Below are positions 24,109 through 32,749 of a DNA stretch of 64,000 nt, one piece after another (the first letter of the stretch is position 1; every line of letters starts with the position of its first letter). The notes beneath the pieces are model-generated. The model saw nothing but the letters and a program-made list of their open reading frames with translations, was not told where the DNA came from and made no database searches. This stretch comes from Legionella taurinensis (GTDB lineage: Bacteria; Pseudomonadota; Gammaproteobacteria; Legionellales; Legionellaceae): contig NZ_UGOZ01000001.1 of NCBI RefSeq assembly GCF_900452865.1, positions 1,054,001 through 1,118,000 on the forward strand, in the 5' to 3' direction. A program made the position numbers and the translations under genes.

Positions 24109-25253
24109 TGGCAGACGACGAACAGTCCCAGGAGAAGACCGAACAGCCCTCGCCTAAACGGTTAAAAGAAGCGAGGGAAAAAGGTCAGATTGCGCGTTCG
24201 AAAGATTTTAACGCCACCATCATCCTGTTGTTTAGCGGCGCGGGATTTCTGGTTTTTGGCAATTTTTTATCCACGCATTTTCTCACCATGATGCATCATG
24301 CCTTTGAATTCGACAGCCGTATTCTTTTAACCAGCATGGACATGATGTACAACCTTTATTTTATCATCCAGACCGGGGCAATGGCGGTATTCCCTGTGTT
24401 GATGGTCATTCTTGTGCTTTCCATTGCCGCCCCGCTGCTCATGGGGGGCTGGGTGTTCAGCCTGCAATCGGTGCAGCCGCAGTTTTCGCGCTTAAGTCCC
24501 TTGAAGGGCATCAAGCGCATGCTGTCGGTCAAAGGCCTCGTGGAAATGCTCAAAGCCATGGCTAAATTTTTCCTCATCTCCATTGTGTCGATTCTGGTGC
24601 TGAAATGGAAAATTCCCGCGTTGCTGGCGCTCGCGAATTACCCTTTGACCAGCGCCTTGAGCGAAGGGTTATGGATAGTGGGCATTCTTTTTCTGATTAT
24701 CAGTGCGAGTTTGATTCTTATCGCTGCGGTGGATGTGCCATTTCAATGGTATGAACACAACAAGCAATTGAAAATGACGAAGCAGGAATTAAAAGACGAA
24801 TACAAGGAAACGGAAGGAAAGCCAGAGGTTAAGGCTCAGATCCGCCGCACCCAACAGGAAATAGCAAGGCGCCGCATGATGAGTGAAGTGCCCAAAGCGG
24901 CGGTGGTGTTAACCAACCCTACCCACTACGCCGTTGCCATCAGCTACCGGCAGGATGGCACACGCGCACCCATTGTCGTGGCCAAGGGCAAGGATTTGGT
25001 GGCGCTGCAGATTAACCGGGTGGCTAAGGCCAACGACGTGCCCATACTTTCCCTGCCGCCTTTAGCCCGGGCCATTTTCTTTTCAACGGATTTGAATGCC
25101 GAAATCCCGCGGGGGTTGTATGTGGCCGTGGCCCAGGTTCTGGCATATATCTTTCAACTGGAGGATAAAAGCCGTTATGAAACGACACCGGGCTTTTTAA
25201 ATGATTTACCCATTCCGGATGAGTTGAAACGCGATGTGGAGGATGAAGCATGA
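24108..25253 (+). CDS. flhB: Flagellar export switch protein FlhB
   Basis: Substrate-specificity switch of the flagellar exporter, 381 residues. N-terminal EKTEQPSPKRLKEAREKGQI is typical. Four membrane helices follow. The cytosolic domain carries the autocleavage motif Asn-Pro-Thr-His (VVLTNPTHYAVAISY), then APIVVAKGKDLVALQI. Cleavage between Asn and Pro switches export from rod/hook to filament proteins. Overlaps flhA by 4 bases. Confidence 0.97.
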   Translation: MADDEQSQEKTEQPSPKRLKEAREKGQIARSKDFNATIILLFSGAGFLVFGNFLSTHFLTMMHHAFEFDSRILLTSMDMMYNLYFIIQTGAMAVFPVLMVILVLSIAAPLLMGGWVFSLQSVQPQFSRLSPLKGIKRMLSVKGLVEMLKAMAKFFLISIVSILVLKWKIPALLALANYPLTSALSEGLWIVGILFLIISASLILIAAVDVPFQWYEHNKQLKMTKQELKDEYKETEGKPEVKAQIRRTQQEIARRRMMSEVPKAAVVLTNPTHYAVAISYRQDGTRAPIVVAKGKDLVALQINRVAKANDVPILSLPPLARAIFFSTDLNAEIPRGLYVAVAQVLAYIFQLEDKSRYETTPGFLNDLPIPDELKRDVEDEA

Positions 25254-27322
25254 ACAATGTCGTGAGCGTTTTACGCCAATGGATGCAACACGGCCTGGGT
25301 ACGCCGCTGATGATGGTCATCATGCTGAGCATGATGATCCTGCCTCTGCCGCCTTTTTTACTCGATATTTTCTTTACCTTCAATATTGCCTTGTCGCTGG
25401 TGGTGCTGCTGGCTGTGGTTTACAGCAACCGGCCGCTTGATTTTGCTGTCTTTCCTACCGTGCTGCTTATCGCCACCCTGCTTCGCCTGGCATTGAACGT
25501 GGCCTCGACCCGCGTCGTGCTGCTGCATGGCCATACGGGTACGGATGCGGCGGGACAAGTCATCGAATCATTTGGTGAAGTGGTCATCGGCGGGGATTAC
25601 GCGGTCGGGATTGTGGTTTTCACTATTCTTGTGATCATCAACTTTGTGGTGGTTACCAAAGGCGCCGGGCGCGTGTCGGAAGTCAGTGCCCGCTTCACCC
25701 TGGATTCATTGCCCGGGAAGCAGATGGCGATTGATGCCGATTTGAACGCTGGCATCATTAATCAGGAACAGGCCGTCCAGCGGCGGACTGAAGTCGCTCA
25801 GGAAGCGGATTTCTACGGCTCCATGGATGGTGCCAGCAAGTTCGTACGCGGGGATGCCATCGCCGGGATTCTTATCCTGTTCATTAACCTGGTCGGGGGA
25901 CTGGCTATTGGCATGATGCAGCATGGCATGAATTTTTCGGATGCCTTGCGCAATTATACGTTATTGACGATCGGTGACGGTTTGGTGGCGCAGGTGCCCT
26001 CACTGGTGTTATCCACGGCGGCAGCCATCATGGTAACCCGGGTTTCAACCGCTCAGGACATGGGCAAGGCTGTGGTGCATCAGGTCTTTGGCAATCCCAA
26101 ATCCCTGTTTATTGCCGCCGGTATTATTGGCGGTATTGGTTTAATTCCCGGCATGCCTCATGTTGCATTTATTTTATTGGCGGCCGGTTTAGGGGGTATT
26201 GGCTACCTGCTTCTGGAAAGAGAAAAGGCAGAAAAGCTGGGCGATAAGGAGACGGCAGCGTCTAGCCGTATTGAGGAACCCGCCACTGAATTGTCCTGGG
26301 ATGATGTCAATCCGGTGGATGTCATTGGTCTTGAAGTGGGGTATCGCCTTATCCCTATGGTGGACAGCGCCCAGGGAGGCGTGTTGCTGTCGCGCATCAA
26401 GGGGGTGCGCAAAAAGATTTCTCAGGAGCTTGGTTTTCTCATCCCCACGGTTCATATTCGCGATAATCTGGATTTAAAACCGAACCATTACCGCATCAGT
26501 CTAGCCGGTGTGGTGATGGGCGAGGCGCCGATTTACAATGATAAATGGCTGGCGATTAACCCCGGGCAGGTCTTTGGTGAATTGGACGGGTTAAGGACGC
26601 TTGATCCCGCGTTTGGCCTTGAAGCAGTCTGGATTAACGAAAATCAGAAAGAACAGGCGCATACCTACGGGTACACGGTGGTGGATGCCTCGACGGTGAT
26701 TGCGACCCATCTAAGCCAGATCCTTGAAGCCAATAGCCAGCAATTACTGGGTTATGAAGAAACCCAGCAATTACTGGATAAGCTGGCGCGCACTTCCCCC
26801 AAACTGGTGAAAGAGCTGGTGCCGGATGCCCTGACGCTGGGTGCGGTAAACAAAGTCCTGCAGGGTCTGCTGGTTGAACATATCCCCTTAACCGACATTC
26901 GTACCATTGTCGAAACGTTGGCAGAAGCCGCCAGTAAATCGAAAGACATTGATTACCTCATCGGTCAGGTCAGGGTGGCACTGTCGCGCATGATCACTCA
27001 GAAAATAAGCGGTTTGCATGAGGAATTGCCCATCATTACGCTGAAACCGGAGCTGGAACAGTTATTGCAGAACAGCATCCAGAGCAGCGCCGGCCAAGGT
27101 GTGAGCTTTGAACCCGGGATGGCCGATAAAATTCAGCACTCGCTGGCGCAGCTGGCAGCCCAGCAACAGGCGAAAAATGAATTGGCCGTGCTGGTGGTTC
27201 AACCGGGAATACGCGCGGCATTGGCACGATTTGTGCGTCATATTTCCAGTAATTTGCATGTTTTATCGTATCAGGAAATCCCTGATAACAAGGAGATTCG
27301 CATTATTGGTACGGTAGGTTAG
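25250..27322 (+). CDS. flhA: Flagellar export protein FlhA
   Basis: Export-gate energy coupler, 690 residues. N-terminal eight-helix membrane domain (MMILPLPPFLLDIFFTFNIA; VFPTVLLIATLLRLALNVAS; the FHIPEP-type loop RFTLDSLPGKQMAIDADLNA). Residues about 340-690 are the four-subdomain cytosolic ring that binds chaperone-substrate complexes. Normal length. Lies between flhB (4-base overlap) and flhF (15-base gap with GTGGAG ribosome site). Confidence 0.97.
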   Translation: MNNVVSVLRQWMQHGLGTPLMMVIMLSMMILPLPPFLLDIFFTFNIALSLVVLLAVVYSNRPLDFAVFPTVLLIATLLRLALNVASTRVVLLHGHTGTDAAGQVIESFGEVVIGGDYAVGIVVFTILVIINFVVVTKGAGRVSEVSARFTLDSLPGKQMAIDADLNAGIINQEQAVQRRTEVAQEADFYGSMDGASKFVRGDAIAGILILFINLVGGLAIGMMQHGMNFSDALRNYTLLTIGDGLVAQVPSLVLSTAAAIMVTRVSTAQDMGKAVVHQVFGNPKSLFIAAGIIGGIGLIPGMPHVAFILLAAGLGGIGYLLLEREKAEKLGDKETAASSRIEEPATELSWDDVNPVDVIGLEVGYRLIPMVDSAQGGVLLSRIKGVRKKISQELGFLIPTVHIRDNLDLKPNHYRISLAGVVMGEAPIYNDKWLAINPGQVFGELDGLRTLDPAFGLEAVWINENQKEQAHTYGYTVVDASTVIATHLSQILEANSQQLLGYEETQQLLDKLARTSPKLVKELVPDALTLGAVNKVLQGLLVEHIPLTDIRTIVETLAEAASKSKDIDYLIGQVRVALSRMITQKISGLHEELPIITLKPELEQLLQNSIQSSAGQGVSFEPGMADKIQHSLAQLAAQQQAKNELAVLVVQPGIRAALARFVRHISSNLHVLSYQEIPDNKEIRIIGTVG

Positions 27323-27337
27323 TAGAGTGGAGACTCC

Positions 27338-28477
27338 ATGAAACTGAAACGCTTTGTTGCACCTGATACTCGCACTGCCATGCAGCAGATTAAGACGGCG
27401 TTTGGCCCGGATGCTGTCATATTGTCCAGCAGCCGGGTGGATAACGGCGTTGAAGTGGTGGCAGCCATTGATTACGACGAAACAGTATTGAGTGCGGAGG
27501 TGGCTGTAGCAAGCGCCGAACCCCCGCCATTGCCCGCCATTAAGCCGGTGGAGTCGCCGCTCGATGAAATGCGTCAGGAAATCCAGACCCTGCGCGGCAT
27601 GTTGGAAGCGCAAATCCGTGGCCATGGCGGCCAGGGTGAACCCCTGCATGCGGTGTTGATGCAAAAACTGCTTTATCTGGGTGTCAGTCAGCGAACCGCC
27701 GCGGCACTGGTCAGCGGCGTCAGCCCCACCCTGAATCAGCAAAAAGGCTGGCAGCAGGTTTTGAACGATTTTTCCATGCGCCTTCCCATTTATGATTCCC
27801 GCCGCATTGAGGAAGGCGGTGTTTACGCCTTTGTCGGGCCGACCGGGGTCGGCAAGACGACTACTCTGGCGAAAGTGGCCGCCCGTTTTGTATTACGTTT
27901 CGGCGCGGAAAACCTGGGCTTGGTCACCATGGACACTTACCGCATTGCCGCAGAAGAACAACTGCTGCTTTATGGGAAAATTTTAGGGGTACAGGTCTGC
28001 GTGGCGCAGGATGAAGTGTCCTTAAGCCGGGTTATCCGGCAACTCAGCAATAAAAAACTGGTCCTGATTGATACTGCGGGTATGAATCCCGCCGATGAAC
28101 GGGTTGCCCAACAAATGGATTTGCTGAGTACAAGGCTTCATTCCATTGCCACGGTTCTGGTTTTACCGGCTACCAGCCATTATCAGGTGATTGCCGATGC
28201 CATTCAACGGTATCAGGCCAATCGGGTCGAGCAGTGCATTATCACTAAACTTGACGAAGCCCTGGCCTTAGGCGGCATATTGAGCGCGGTGACGGAGGCG
28301 CGGCTGGGCGTGAGTTACCTCACCCATGGCCAGCGGGTACCCGAAGACATCAAAATGGCAACAAGGCATCAGTTAATTGAGCAGCTGGCGGAGCAGGGCC
28401 AGGCCATGCAGCAACGGATCGAACTGGAAGGTGCGGCCATGCAACTGGCGGCGAGGGGGGTGTATGTCGAAAGTTAA
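27338..28477 (+). CDS. flhF: Flagellar SRP-like GTPase FlhF
   Basis: A signal-recognition-particle-type GTPase that sets the polar site and start of flagellar assembly. N-terminal basic B domain (KLKRFVAPDTRTAMQQIKTA), then the N domain and G domain with P-loop GPTGVGKTTTLAKVAARF, MDTYRIAAEEQL, the DTAGMNP switch and TKLDEALALGG. 379 residues. Its last 14 bases overlap the flhG start, so the antagonistic pair is co-translated. Confidence 0.96.
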   Translation: MKLKRFVAPDTRTAMQQIKTAFGPDAVILSSSRVDNGVEVVAAIDYDETVLSAEVAVASAEPPPLPAIKPVESPLDEMRQEIQTLRGMLEAQIRGHGGQGEPLHAVLMQKLLYLGVSQRTAAALVSGVSPTLNQQKGWQQVLNDFSMRLPIYDSRRIEEGGVYAFVGPTGVGKTTTLAKVAARFVLRFGAENLGLVTMDTYRIAAEEQLLLYGKILGVQVCVAQDEVSLSRVIRQLSNKKLVLIDTAGMNPADERVAQQMDLLSTRLHSIATVLVLPATSHYQVIADAIQRYQANRVEQCIITKLDEALALGGILSAVTEARLGVSYLTHGQRVPEDIKMATRHQLIEQLAEQGQAMQQRIELEGAAMQLAARGVYVES

Positions 28478-29339
28478 ACAAGGCGGTGAGGTCGGTGATC
28501 AGGCAGACGGCTTACGTAATATCAGCCGCTCCAAGCCGGTCAAAGTCATTGCCGTTTCTGCCGGGAAGGGCGGGGTTGGCAAAAGCAATGTGTCTGTTAA
28601 CCTGGCCGTGGCGCTTGCCCAGAAGGATAAAAAGGTGCTGCTCCTGGATGCGGATTTGGGCTTGGCCAACATTGACATCATGCTAGGGCTGCACACCAAA
28701 TTCAATTTATCCCACGTGATTCAGGGCATCTGCAATTTAACAGACATCATGCTGACCGGTCCCTATGACATCAAGGTGATTCCGGCCGCTTCCGGTACGG
28801 AATACATGACTCAGCTCAGCGCAGCTGAGCATGCTGGCATTATTGATGCATTCAATGAGTTAACTGACGATTTTGATTACATGATCATCGATACGGCGGC
28901 CGGCATTTCCGATACTGTGCTAAGCTTTACTCGATCGTCGCAGGAAATTATTGTGGTTGTGTGTGATGAACCCACCTCGTTAACGGATGCTTATGCCTTA
29001 ATCAAAGTCATGAGCAAGCGCTATGAATGGACGCATTTTCACATCCTGGCCAACATGGTCAGAAGCGTCAAGGATGGACGGGAGCTGTTTAACAAACTTT
29101 ACCGGGTGGCTGAGCAGTTTCTGGATGTGAGCCTGGATTACCTTGGGGCGATACCCTTTGATAATCAGGTTCATGAGGCGGTTAAAAAACAAAAAGCAGT
29201 GTTGGTTGCTTATCCTGAATGCAGTGCGACAAAAGCAATACATCAGCTGGCGGAAAATGTTGAAGATTGGCCATTTAGGCGTTCGTTAGGCGGTAATACC
29301 AGCTTTTTTCTGGAGCGGCTGGTTGCGGGTGAACACTGA
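28464..29339 (+). CDS. flhG: Flagellar number regulator FlhG (FleN), MinD-like ATPase
   Basis: A 291-residue ParA/MinD family ATPase that limits flagellar number; in gammaproteobacteria it inhibits FleQ. The deviant Walker A is SAGKGGVGKSNVSVNLA with the signature Lys, then LLLDADLGLANIDIMLGL and the MIIDTAAGISDTVLSF Walker B. Start at 28464 follows GAGGGGGG; the frame is open further upstream but reads as flhF antisense-like sequence. Because FleQ is expected to act at the sigma-54 promoter of this same operon, the gene probably forms a feedback loop. Confidence 0.95.
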   Translation: MSKVKQGGEVGDQADGLRNISRSKPVKVIAVSAGKGGVGKSNVSVNLAVALAQKDKKVLLLDADLGLANIDIMLGLHTKFNLSHVIQGICNLTDIMLTGPYDIKVIPAASGTEYMTQLSAAEHAGIIDAFNELTDDFDYMIIDTAAGISDTVLSFTRSSQEIIVVVCDEPTSLTDAYALIKVMSKRYEWTHFHILANMVRSVKDGRELFNKLYRVAEQFLDVSLDYLGAIPFDNQVHEAVKKQKAVLVAYPECSATKAIHQLAENVEDWPFRRSLGGNTSFFLERLVAGEH

Positions 29340-29380
29340 AAGGGAAGAATTTTCAGTCAGAATACAGTAAGGAGAGCGTC

Positions 29381-30094
29381 GTGGATGCTTTGGAAGCATA
29401 CGGCAAAGTAAATCAACAGACCCAGGAAACGCTGATTAAGACCCATGCCTTAATGGTCAAGCGTATTGCCCATCACTTACTCGTGCGATTACCTTATTCT
29501 GTACAACTGGATGATTTGATTCAGGCGGGCATGCTGGGCTTGCTGGAAGCGGTCAGGAATTATGATTCGAGTAAAGGCGCTTCCTTTGAAACGTACGCAG
29601 GCATCCGCATTCGCGGCCACATGCTGGATGAAGTCAGACGAAACGATTGGGTTCCCCGCTCGGTTTACCGGAATGCCCGCATGGTGGCGGAAGCGGTTAA
29701 AAAAGTTGAAAATCGTTTAGGCCGTGATGCTAAAGACAAAGAAATTGCGGACGAATTAAATATAAGCCTGGATGAATACCATTCGCTTTTAAAAGACTCC
29801 GCTGGCAGTCAATTGTACGGTTTTGATGATTTGGGGGTGACGGAGGATGTGTTGAAAGGGGAGCCTGGCAGTTCCTCGGAGCCGCATGAAAATGCCCTGC
29901 ATGACGACATGGTGAGGCGTTTAGCCGAGGTCATTGAAACGCTGCCGCAGAAAGAACAGCTGGTCTTGTCGCTTTATTATGAACAGGATCTGAATTTAAA
30001 AGAAATTGGTCAGGTTTTGGGTGTCAGTGAGTCCCGTGTTTCACAAATTCATAGTCAGGCGACAATTCGCTTGAAAGCACGATTATCGGAATAG
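29381..30094 (+). CDS. fliA: Flagellar sigma factor FliA (sigma-28)
   Basis: RNA polymerase sigma-28 for late flagellar genes, 237 residues. Region 2 includes LPYSVQLDDLIQAGMLGLLE and GASFETYAGIRIRGHMLDEV. Region 3 follows (RNARMVAEAVKKVENRLG), then region 4 with the LKEIGQVLGVSESRVSQIHS helix-turn-helix. The start is GTG at 29381, six bases after AAGGAGA, a strong site that compensates for the GTG. No chemotaxis gene follows; the next gene is the stator gene motC after five bases. Confidence 0.96.
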   Translation: MDALEAYGKVNQQTQETLIKTHALMVKRIAHHLLVRLPYSVQLDDLIQAGMLGLLEAVRNYDSSKGASFETYAGIRIRGHMLDEVRRNDWVPRSVYRNARMVAEAVKKVENRLGRDAKDKEIADELNISLDEYHSLLKDSAGSQLYGFDDLGVTEDVLKGEPGSSSEPHENALHDDMVRRLAEVIETLPQKEQLVLSLYYEQDLNLKEIGQVLGVSESRVSQIHSQATIRLKARLSE

Positions 30095-30099
30095 TACTT

Positions 30100-30882
30100 A
30101 TGGACGGTTTGACTCTACTCGGATTGGTAACCGGATTTTTGGCAATCATTATCGGCCAGATGTTTGAAGGGGGCGAATTAAATTCGCTGTTGAATTTACC
30201 GGCGCTGGTGATTGTCATGGGCGGAACCATGGGCGCTGTCATGGTGCAAACGCCGCTGTCAACGTTTAAACGCGCATTTAAAATCCTTCCCTGGATCATA
30301 CGTCCGCCAAAACAGTCTTTCGATCAGACTCGGGAACAACTGGTTGATTTAGCAAGGCGTGCCCGCCAATACGGGCTGTTGTCGCTGGAAGATTTTATGG
30401 AGCAGGAGCCTAATCCGCTCATGCGGCAGGGCCTGGAGTTACTAGTGATTGGCGTGGACAAGAAAACCGTACGCCAGATCCTTGAGGCTGAAATTGACCG
30501 CCGCGAAGCCCATGATCTGCATGCCGCGCACGTTTTTGAAAGCATGGGCGGCTACAGCCCCACCATCGGGATTCTCGGGGCCGTGCTGGGTTTGATTCAG
30601 GTGATGAGTAACCTGGCGGAACCCGGTGAATTGGGTGCTGGTATCGCCGTTGCCTTCGTGGCGACCATCTACGGCGTGGGTTTAGCCAACCTCATGTTTT
30701 TGCCAATTGCCAATAAAATCAAGAGCTGTGTGGCCAATCAGGTTCACCATGATGAGATGCTCGTCGAAGGTCTGGTGTCGATGGCCGGCGGGGAGAGTCC
30801 AAATATGCTAAGCTTAAAATTGAATAATTTTGGACAACATCATCAAAATGCGAAGAAAGAAAAACAAGGCAGTTCAGCATGA
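30100..30882 (+). CDS. motC: Flagellar stator protein MotC (MotA family)
   Basis: Proton-channel stator subunit, 260 residues, four membrane helices: LLGLVTGFLAIIIGQMF, LPALVIVMGGTMGAVMV, PTIGILGAVLGLIQVM, GAGIAVAFVATIYGVGLANL. The conserved Pro-Thr-Ile-Gly segment couples to MotB-type partners. The cytosolic loop has the charged residues that contact FliG (FMEQEPNPLMRQGLELL). Legionella carry this second stator set, often named motA2. Its 3' end overlaps motD by 35 bases. Confidence 0.93.
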   Translation: MDGLTLLGLVTGFLAIIIGQMFEGGELNSLLNLPALVIVMGGTMGAVMVQTPLSTFKRAFKILPWIIRPPKQSFDQTREQLVDLARRARQYGLLSLEDFMEQEPNPLMRQGLELLVIGVDKKTVRQILEAEIDRREAHDLHAAHVFESMGGYSPTIGILGAVLGLIQVMSNLAEPGELGAGIAVAFVATIYGVGLANLMFLPIANKIKSCVANQVHHDEMLVEGLVSMAGGESPNMLSLKLNNFGQHHQNAKKEKQGSSA

Positions 30883-31663
30883 GGATACGCATCGGTGGAT
30901 GGTTTCATACGCCGATTTCATTACCCTCTTATTTGCGTTTTTCGTGGTCATGTATGCCATCTCTTCCGTCAATGTCTCTAAATACAAAGCCTTGTCTGAA
31001 GGCATGAACTCTGCGTTTAATTCCAAAGGGGTGGATCGCGCCCCAGTGCAATTTTCAACCAACAGCAAGGAAGGGAAAGCCTTACTGGAAATGAAGGGCA
31101 GTGAAAGCGAGCAATTCAATGCCCTGGAGAAGTCCCTGTCTGAACTGCAGGATCCGGATATGAACATTCACAGTGACAATGGCTGGGTGGAGCTTGATAT
31201 CAAAGCCGGCGCACTGTTTGACAGCGGCAGCGCCGATCTAAAACCGGCCGGCATCGTCAAATTAATGAAAATTGCGGAAATTATCAAAAAAGTACCGTAT
31301 CCTATTGCGTTGGAAGGGTATACCGATAATGTGCCCATCAATACGCCGCAATTCCCGTCGAACTGGGAGCTGTCCACAGCCCGGGCTGCGGCGTTGGCGA
31401 GGGTATTGACGATTTACGGTGTGGATCCCAGTAAAATCACGGTCACAGGCTATGGCGAACAATACCCGGTCGCTGACAATACCACAGAGGATGGACGGGC
31501 TAAAAATCGCCGTGTTAATCTGATTATTGCCAAAAACAAGACAGTGCCCCGGTTTTTAAACCCGGATTTGAGCAGCAAAAAAGTCGAATCGCTGGATGCT
31601 AAAAACTTGAATCTGTCTCCGGGCGAAAGCCATCTGCAGCCAATAGGCAAGGAGAGTCAATGA
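30848..31663 (+). CDS. motD: Flagellar stator protein MotD (MotB family)
   Basis: Peptidoglycan-anchored stator subunit, 271 residues. Single membrane helix with the essential proton-binding Asp in SYADFITLLFAFFVVMYA. C-terminal OmpA-like domain (ELDIKAGALFDSGSADLKPA; ALEGYTDNVPIN; NWELSTARAAALARVL; DGRAKNRRVNLII) binds peptidoglycan. The ATG at 30848 gives the usual short basic N-terminus (MRRKKNKAVQ); a TTG six codons earlier is possible. No strong ribosome site, consistent with coupling to motC. Confidence 0.93.
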   Translation: MRRKKNKAVQHEDTHRWMVSYADFITLLFAFFVVMYAISSVNVSKYKALSEGMNSAFNSKGVDRAPVQFSTNSKEGKALLEMKGSESEQFNALEKSLSELQDPDMNIHSDNGWVELDIKAGALFDSGSADLKPAGIVKLMKIAEIIKKVPYPIALEGYTDNVPINTPQFPSNWELSTARAAALARVLTIYGVDPSKITVTGYGEQYPVADNTTEDGRAKNRRVNLIIAKNKTVPRFLNPDLSSKKVESLDAKNLNLSPGESHLQPIGKESQ

Positions 31664-32058
31664 GTTTAATCGTCATCATGGAGTTGTTATTAACCTTAGG
31701 CCTGGCCTATGTCATTTATCATCAGCGCCAGCAACTGCTGGATGTTGAAAAACGGCTTAACATCTTAAGCCAGTCCATGGACCAGCATCAGCTGGAGCAG
31801 GCTGCGGTGGTGAATGCCGATTTGGTATTTGCCAAAAAACTGGCGGAAATTAACAGCCAGTTGGTCAGTATGGATAATCAGCTGCAATCCCTGGAAACCA
31901 AGCGTGATAACGACGGTGGTTATCAACATGCGTTAAAAATCCTTGAGATGGGCGGCAACAAGGATGAAATCATCAGCAGCTGCCACTTATCCAATGCGGA
32001 AGCGGAATTGCTGATGAATCTGCATGCCTATCGAGCGGTGATAAAAACACCGGCCTGA
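31660..32058 (+). CDS. DUF2802 flagellar-locus protein
   Basis: A 132-residue protein: N-terminal membrane helix (LIVIMELLLTLGLAYVIYH), a coiled coil (residues 20-85) and a C-terminal helical motif KILEMGGNKDEIISSCHLSNAEAELL, cut here into its two parts KILEMGGNKDEI and SCHLSNAEAELL, typical of DUF2802. Members regularly close gammaproteobacterial flagellar/chemotaxis operons. Overlaps motD by 4 bases and appears to be the last gene of the operon. Function unknown. Confidence 0.85.
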   Translation: MSLIVIMELLLTLGLAYVIYHQRQQLLDVEKRLNILSQSMDQHQLEQAAVVNADLVFAKKLAEINSQLVSMDNQLQSLETKRDNDGGYQHALKILEMGGNKDEIISSCHLSNAEAELLMNLHAYRAVIKTPA

Positions 32059-32070
32059 GTTCTCTTCAGA

Positions 32071-32086
32071 ACCCCCTGCTGGGGGT
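32071..32086 (+). terminator. Terminator-like hairpin at end of the flagellar operon
   Basis: ACCCCC-TGCT-GGGGGT, a six-base GC stem with a tetraloop, 13 bases after the stop and just before the convergent gene's 3' end. No U-run follows. Confidence 0.45.
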
Positions 32087-32093
32087 AAACTGC

Positions 32094-32591
32094 TCAATCG
32101 CTCAACAACACGGTACAGGATTGATTAAAGTCCGCCAGATCCGGATGGGTGGTTGCCTCACTGGAGGAACTTTGGTTAAAAAAGGAAAGTTTTTGTTGAT
32201 AAAGCCTTTCATTGCAGCGCAACAGGGTTTTCTTTTCTTCACGCAACACGTTGTTTTGTGCTGTAAGCGCTTCGTTTTCGAGTTCCAAACCCCTTATCCT
32301 CTCCTGCGCCTCATTTAACTGGGCCTGCTTTTTTTCATCCTCCGCACGAAGCTGCGTCAACTCGGTGAGGGTTCGTTCTAGATCGTCATCCAGTTCGCGA
32401 ACAAGTTGGACTAATTTTTTTTTAATTCGTTTTTCCGTCTCCTGTCGCTCCAACGCATAGTGCTGAAAGACGGGCGACTTGTTTAAGTCAATTAAAACCT
32501 CGGTAAAGGATGGGAGCAGGGGCGTCTCTTGCGCTGTCCTGGCCTTTTTGGTCTGTTCATGGGTTAGCTCGTCTGTTGTCTTTGTTTTCAT
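32094..32591 (-). CDS. Coiled-coil protein, unknown function
   Basis: A 165-residue soluble protein. Residues about 55-130 are a continuous coiled coil (KRIKKKLVQLVRELDDDLER; LRAEDEKKQAQLNEAQERI; LELENEALTAQNNVLREEKK), flanked by polar ends. No signal peptide. The start at 32591 follows AAGAGGAACC. In a genome with many secreted coiled-coil proteins it could be an effector or an effector chaperone, but nothing in the sequence decides this. It is divergent from the 721-residue protein at 32750. Confidence 0.65.
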   Translation of the reverse strand: MKTKTTDELTHEQTKKARTAQETPLLPSFTEVLIDLNKSPVFQHYALERQETEKRIKKKLVQLVRELDDDLERTLTELTQLRAEDEKKQAQLNEAQERIRGLELENEALTAQNNVLREEKKTLLRCNERLYQQKLSFFNQSSSSEATTHPDLADFNQSCTVLLSD

Positions 32592-32688
32592 ATGGGTTCC
32601 TCTTAAAAGCGGTATTAATAACACAACGTGAACTTTAAATAAACAAGAAGTTGGTATTTATATCCTCTTGGTTGTTGGTTATTCAGTT

Positions 32689-32708
32689 CTTAAGCTTCCG
32701 TTAATGTA
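32689..32708 (+). promoter_or_regulatory. PmrA-box-like tandem element
   Basis: CTTAAGCTT-CC-GTTAATGTA: two TTAA half-sites at the 11-base period of the Legionella PmrA box, less perfect than the one at 3204. It lies 42 bases upstream of the ATG at 32750. Confidence 0.42.
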
Positions 32709-32749
32709 TTGTTGATAACCTTTCTGTCTGTTATTTAGTGAGCCGTTTC

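Noticed and set aside
28377-28463. Upstream extension of flhG to 28377
   Set aside because: The added 29 residues are a frame-shifted reading of flhF, while the ATG at 28464 has a strong ribosome site and the normal family N-terminus.
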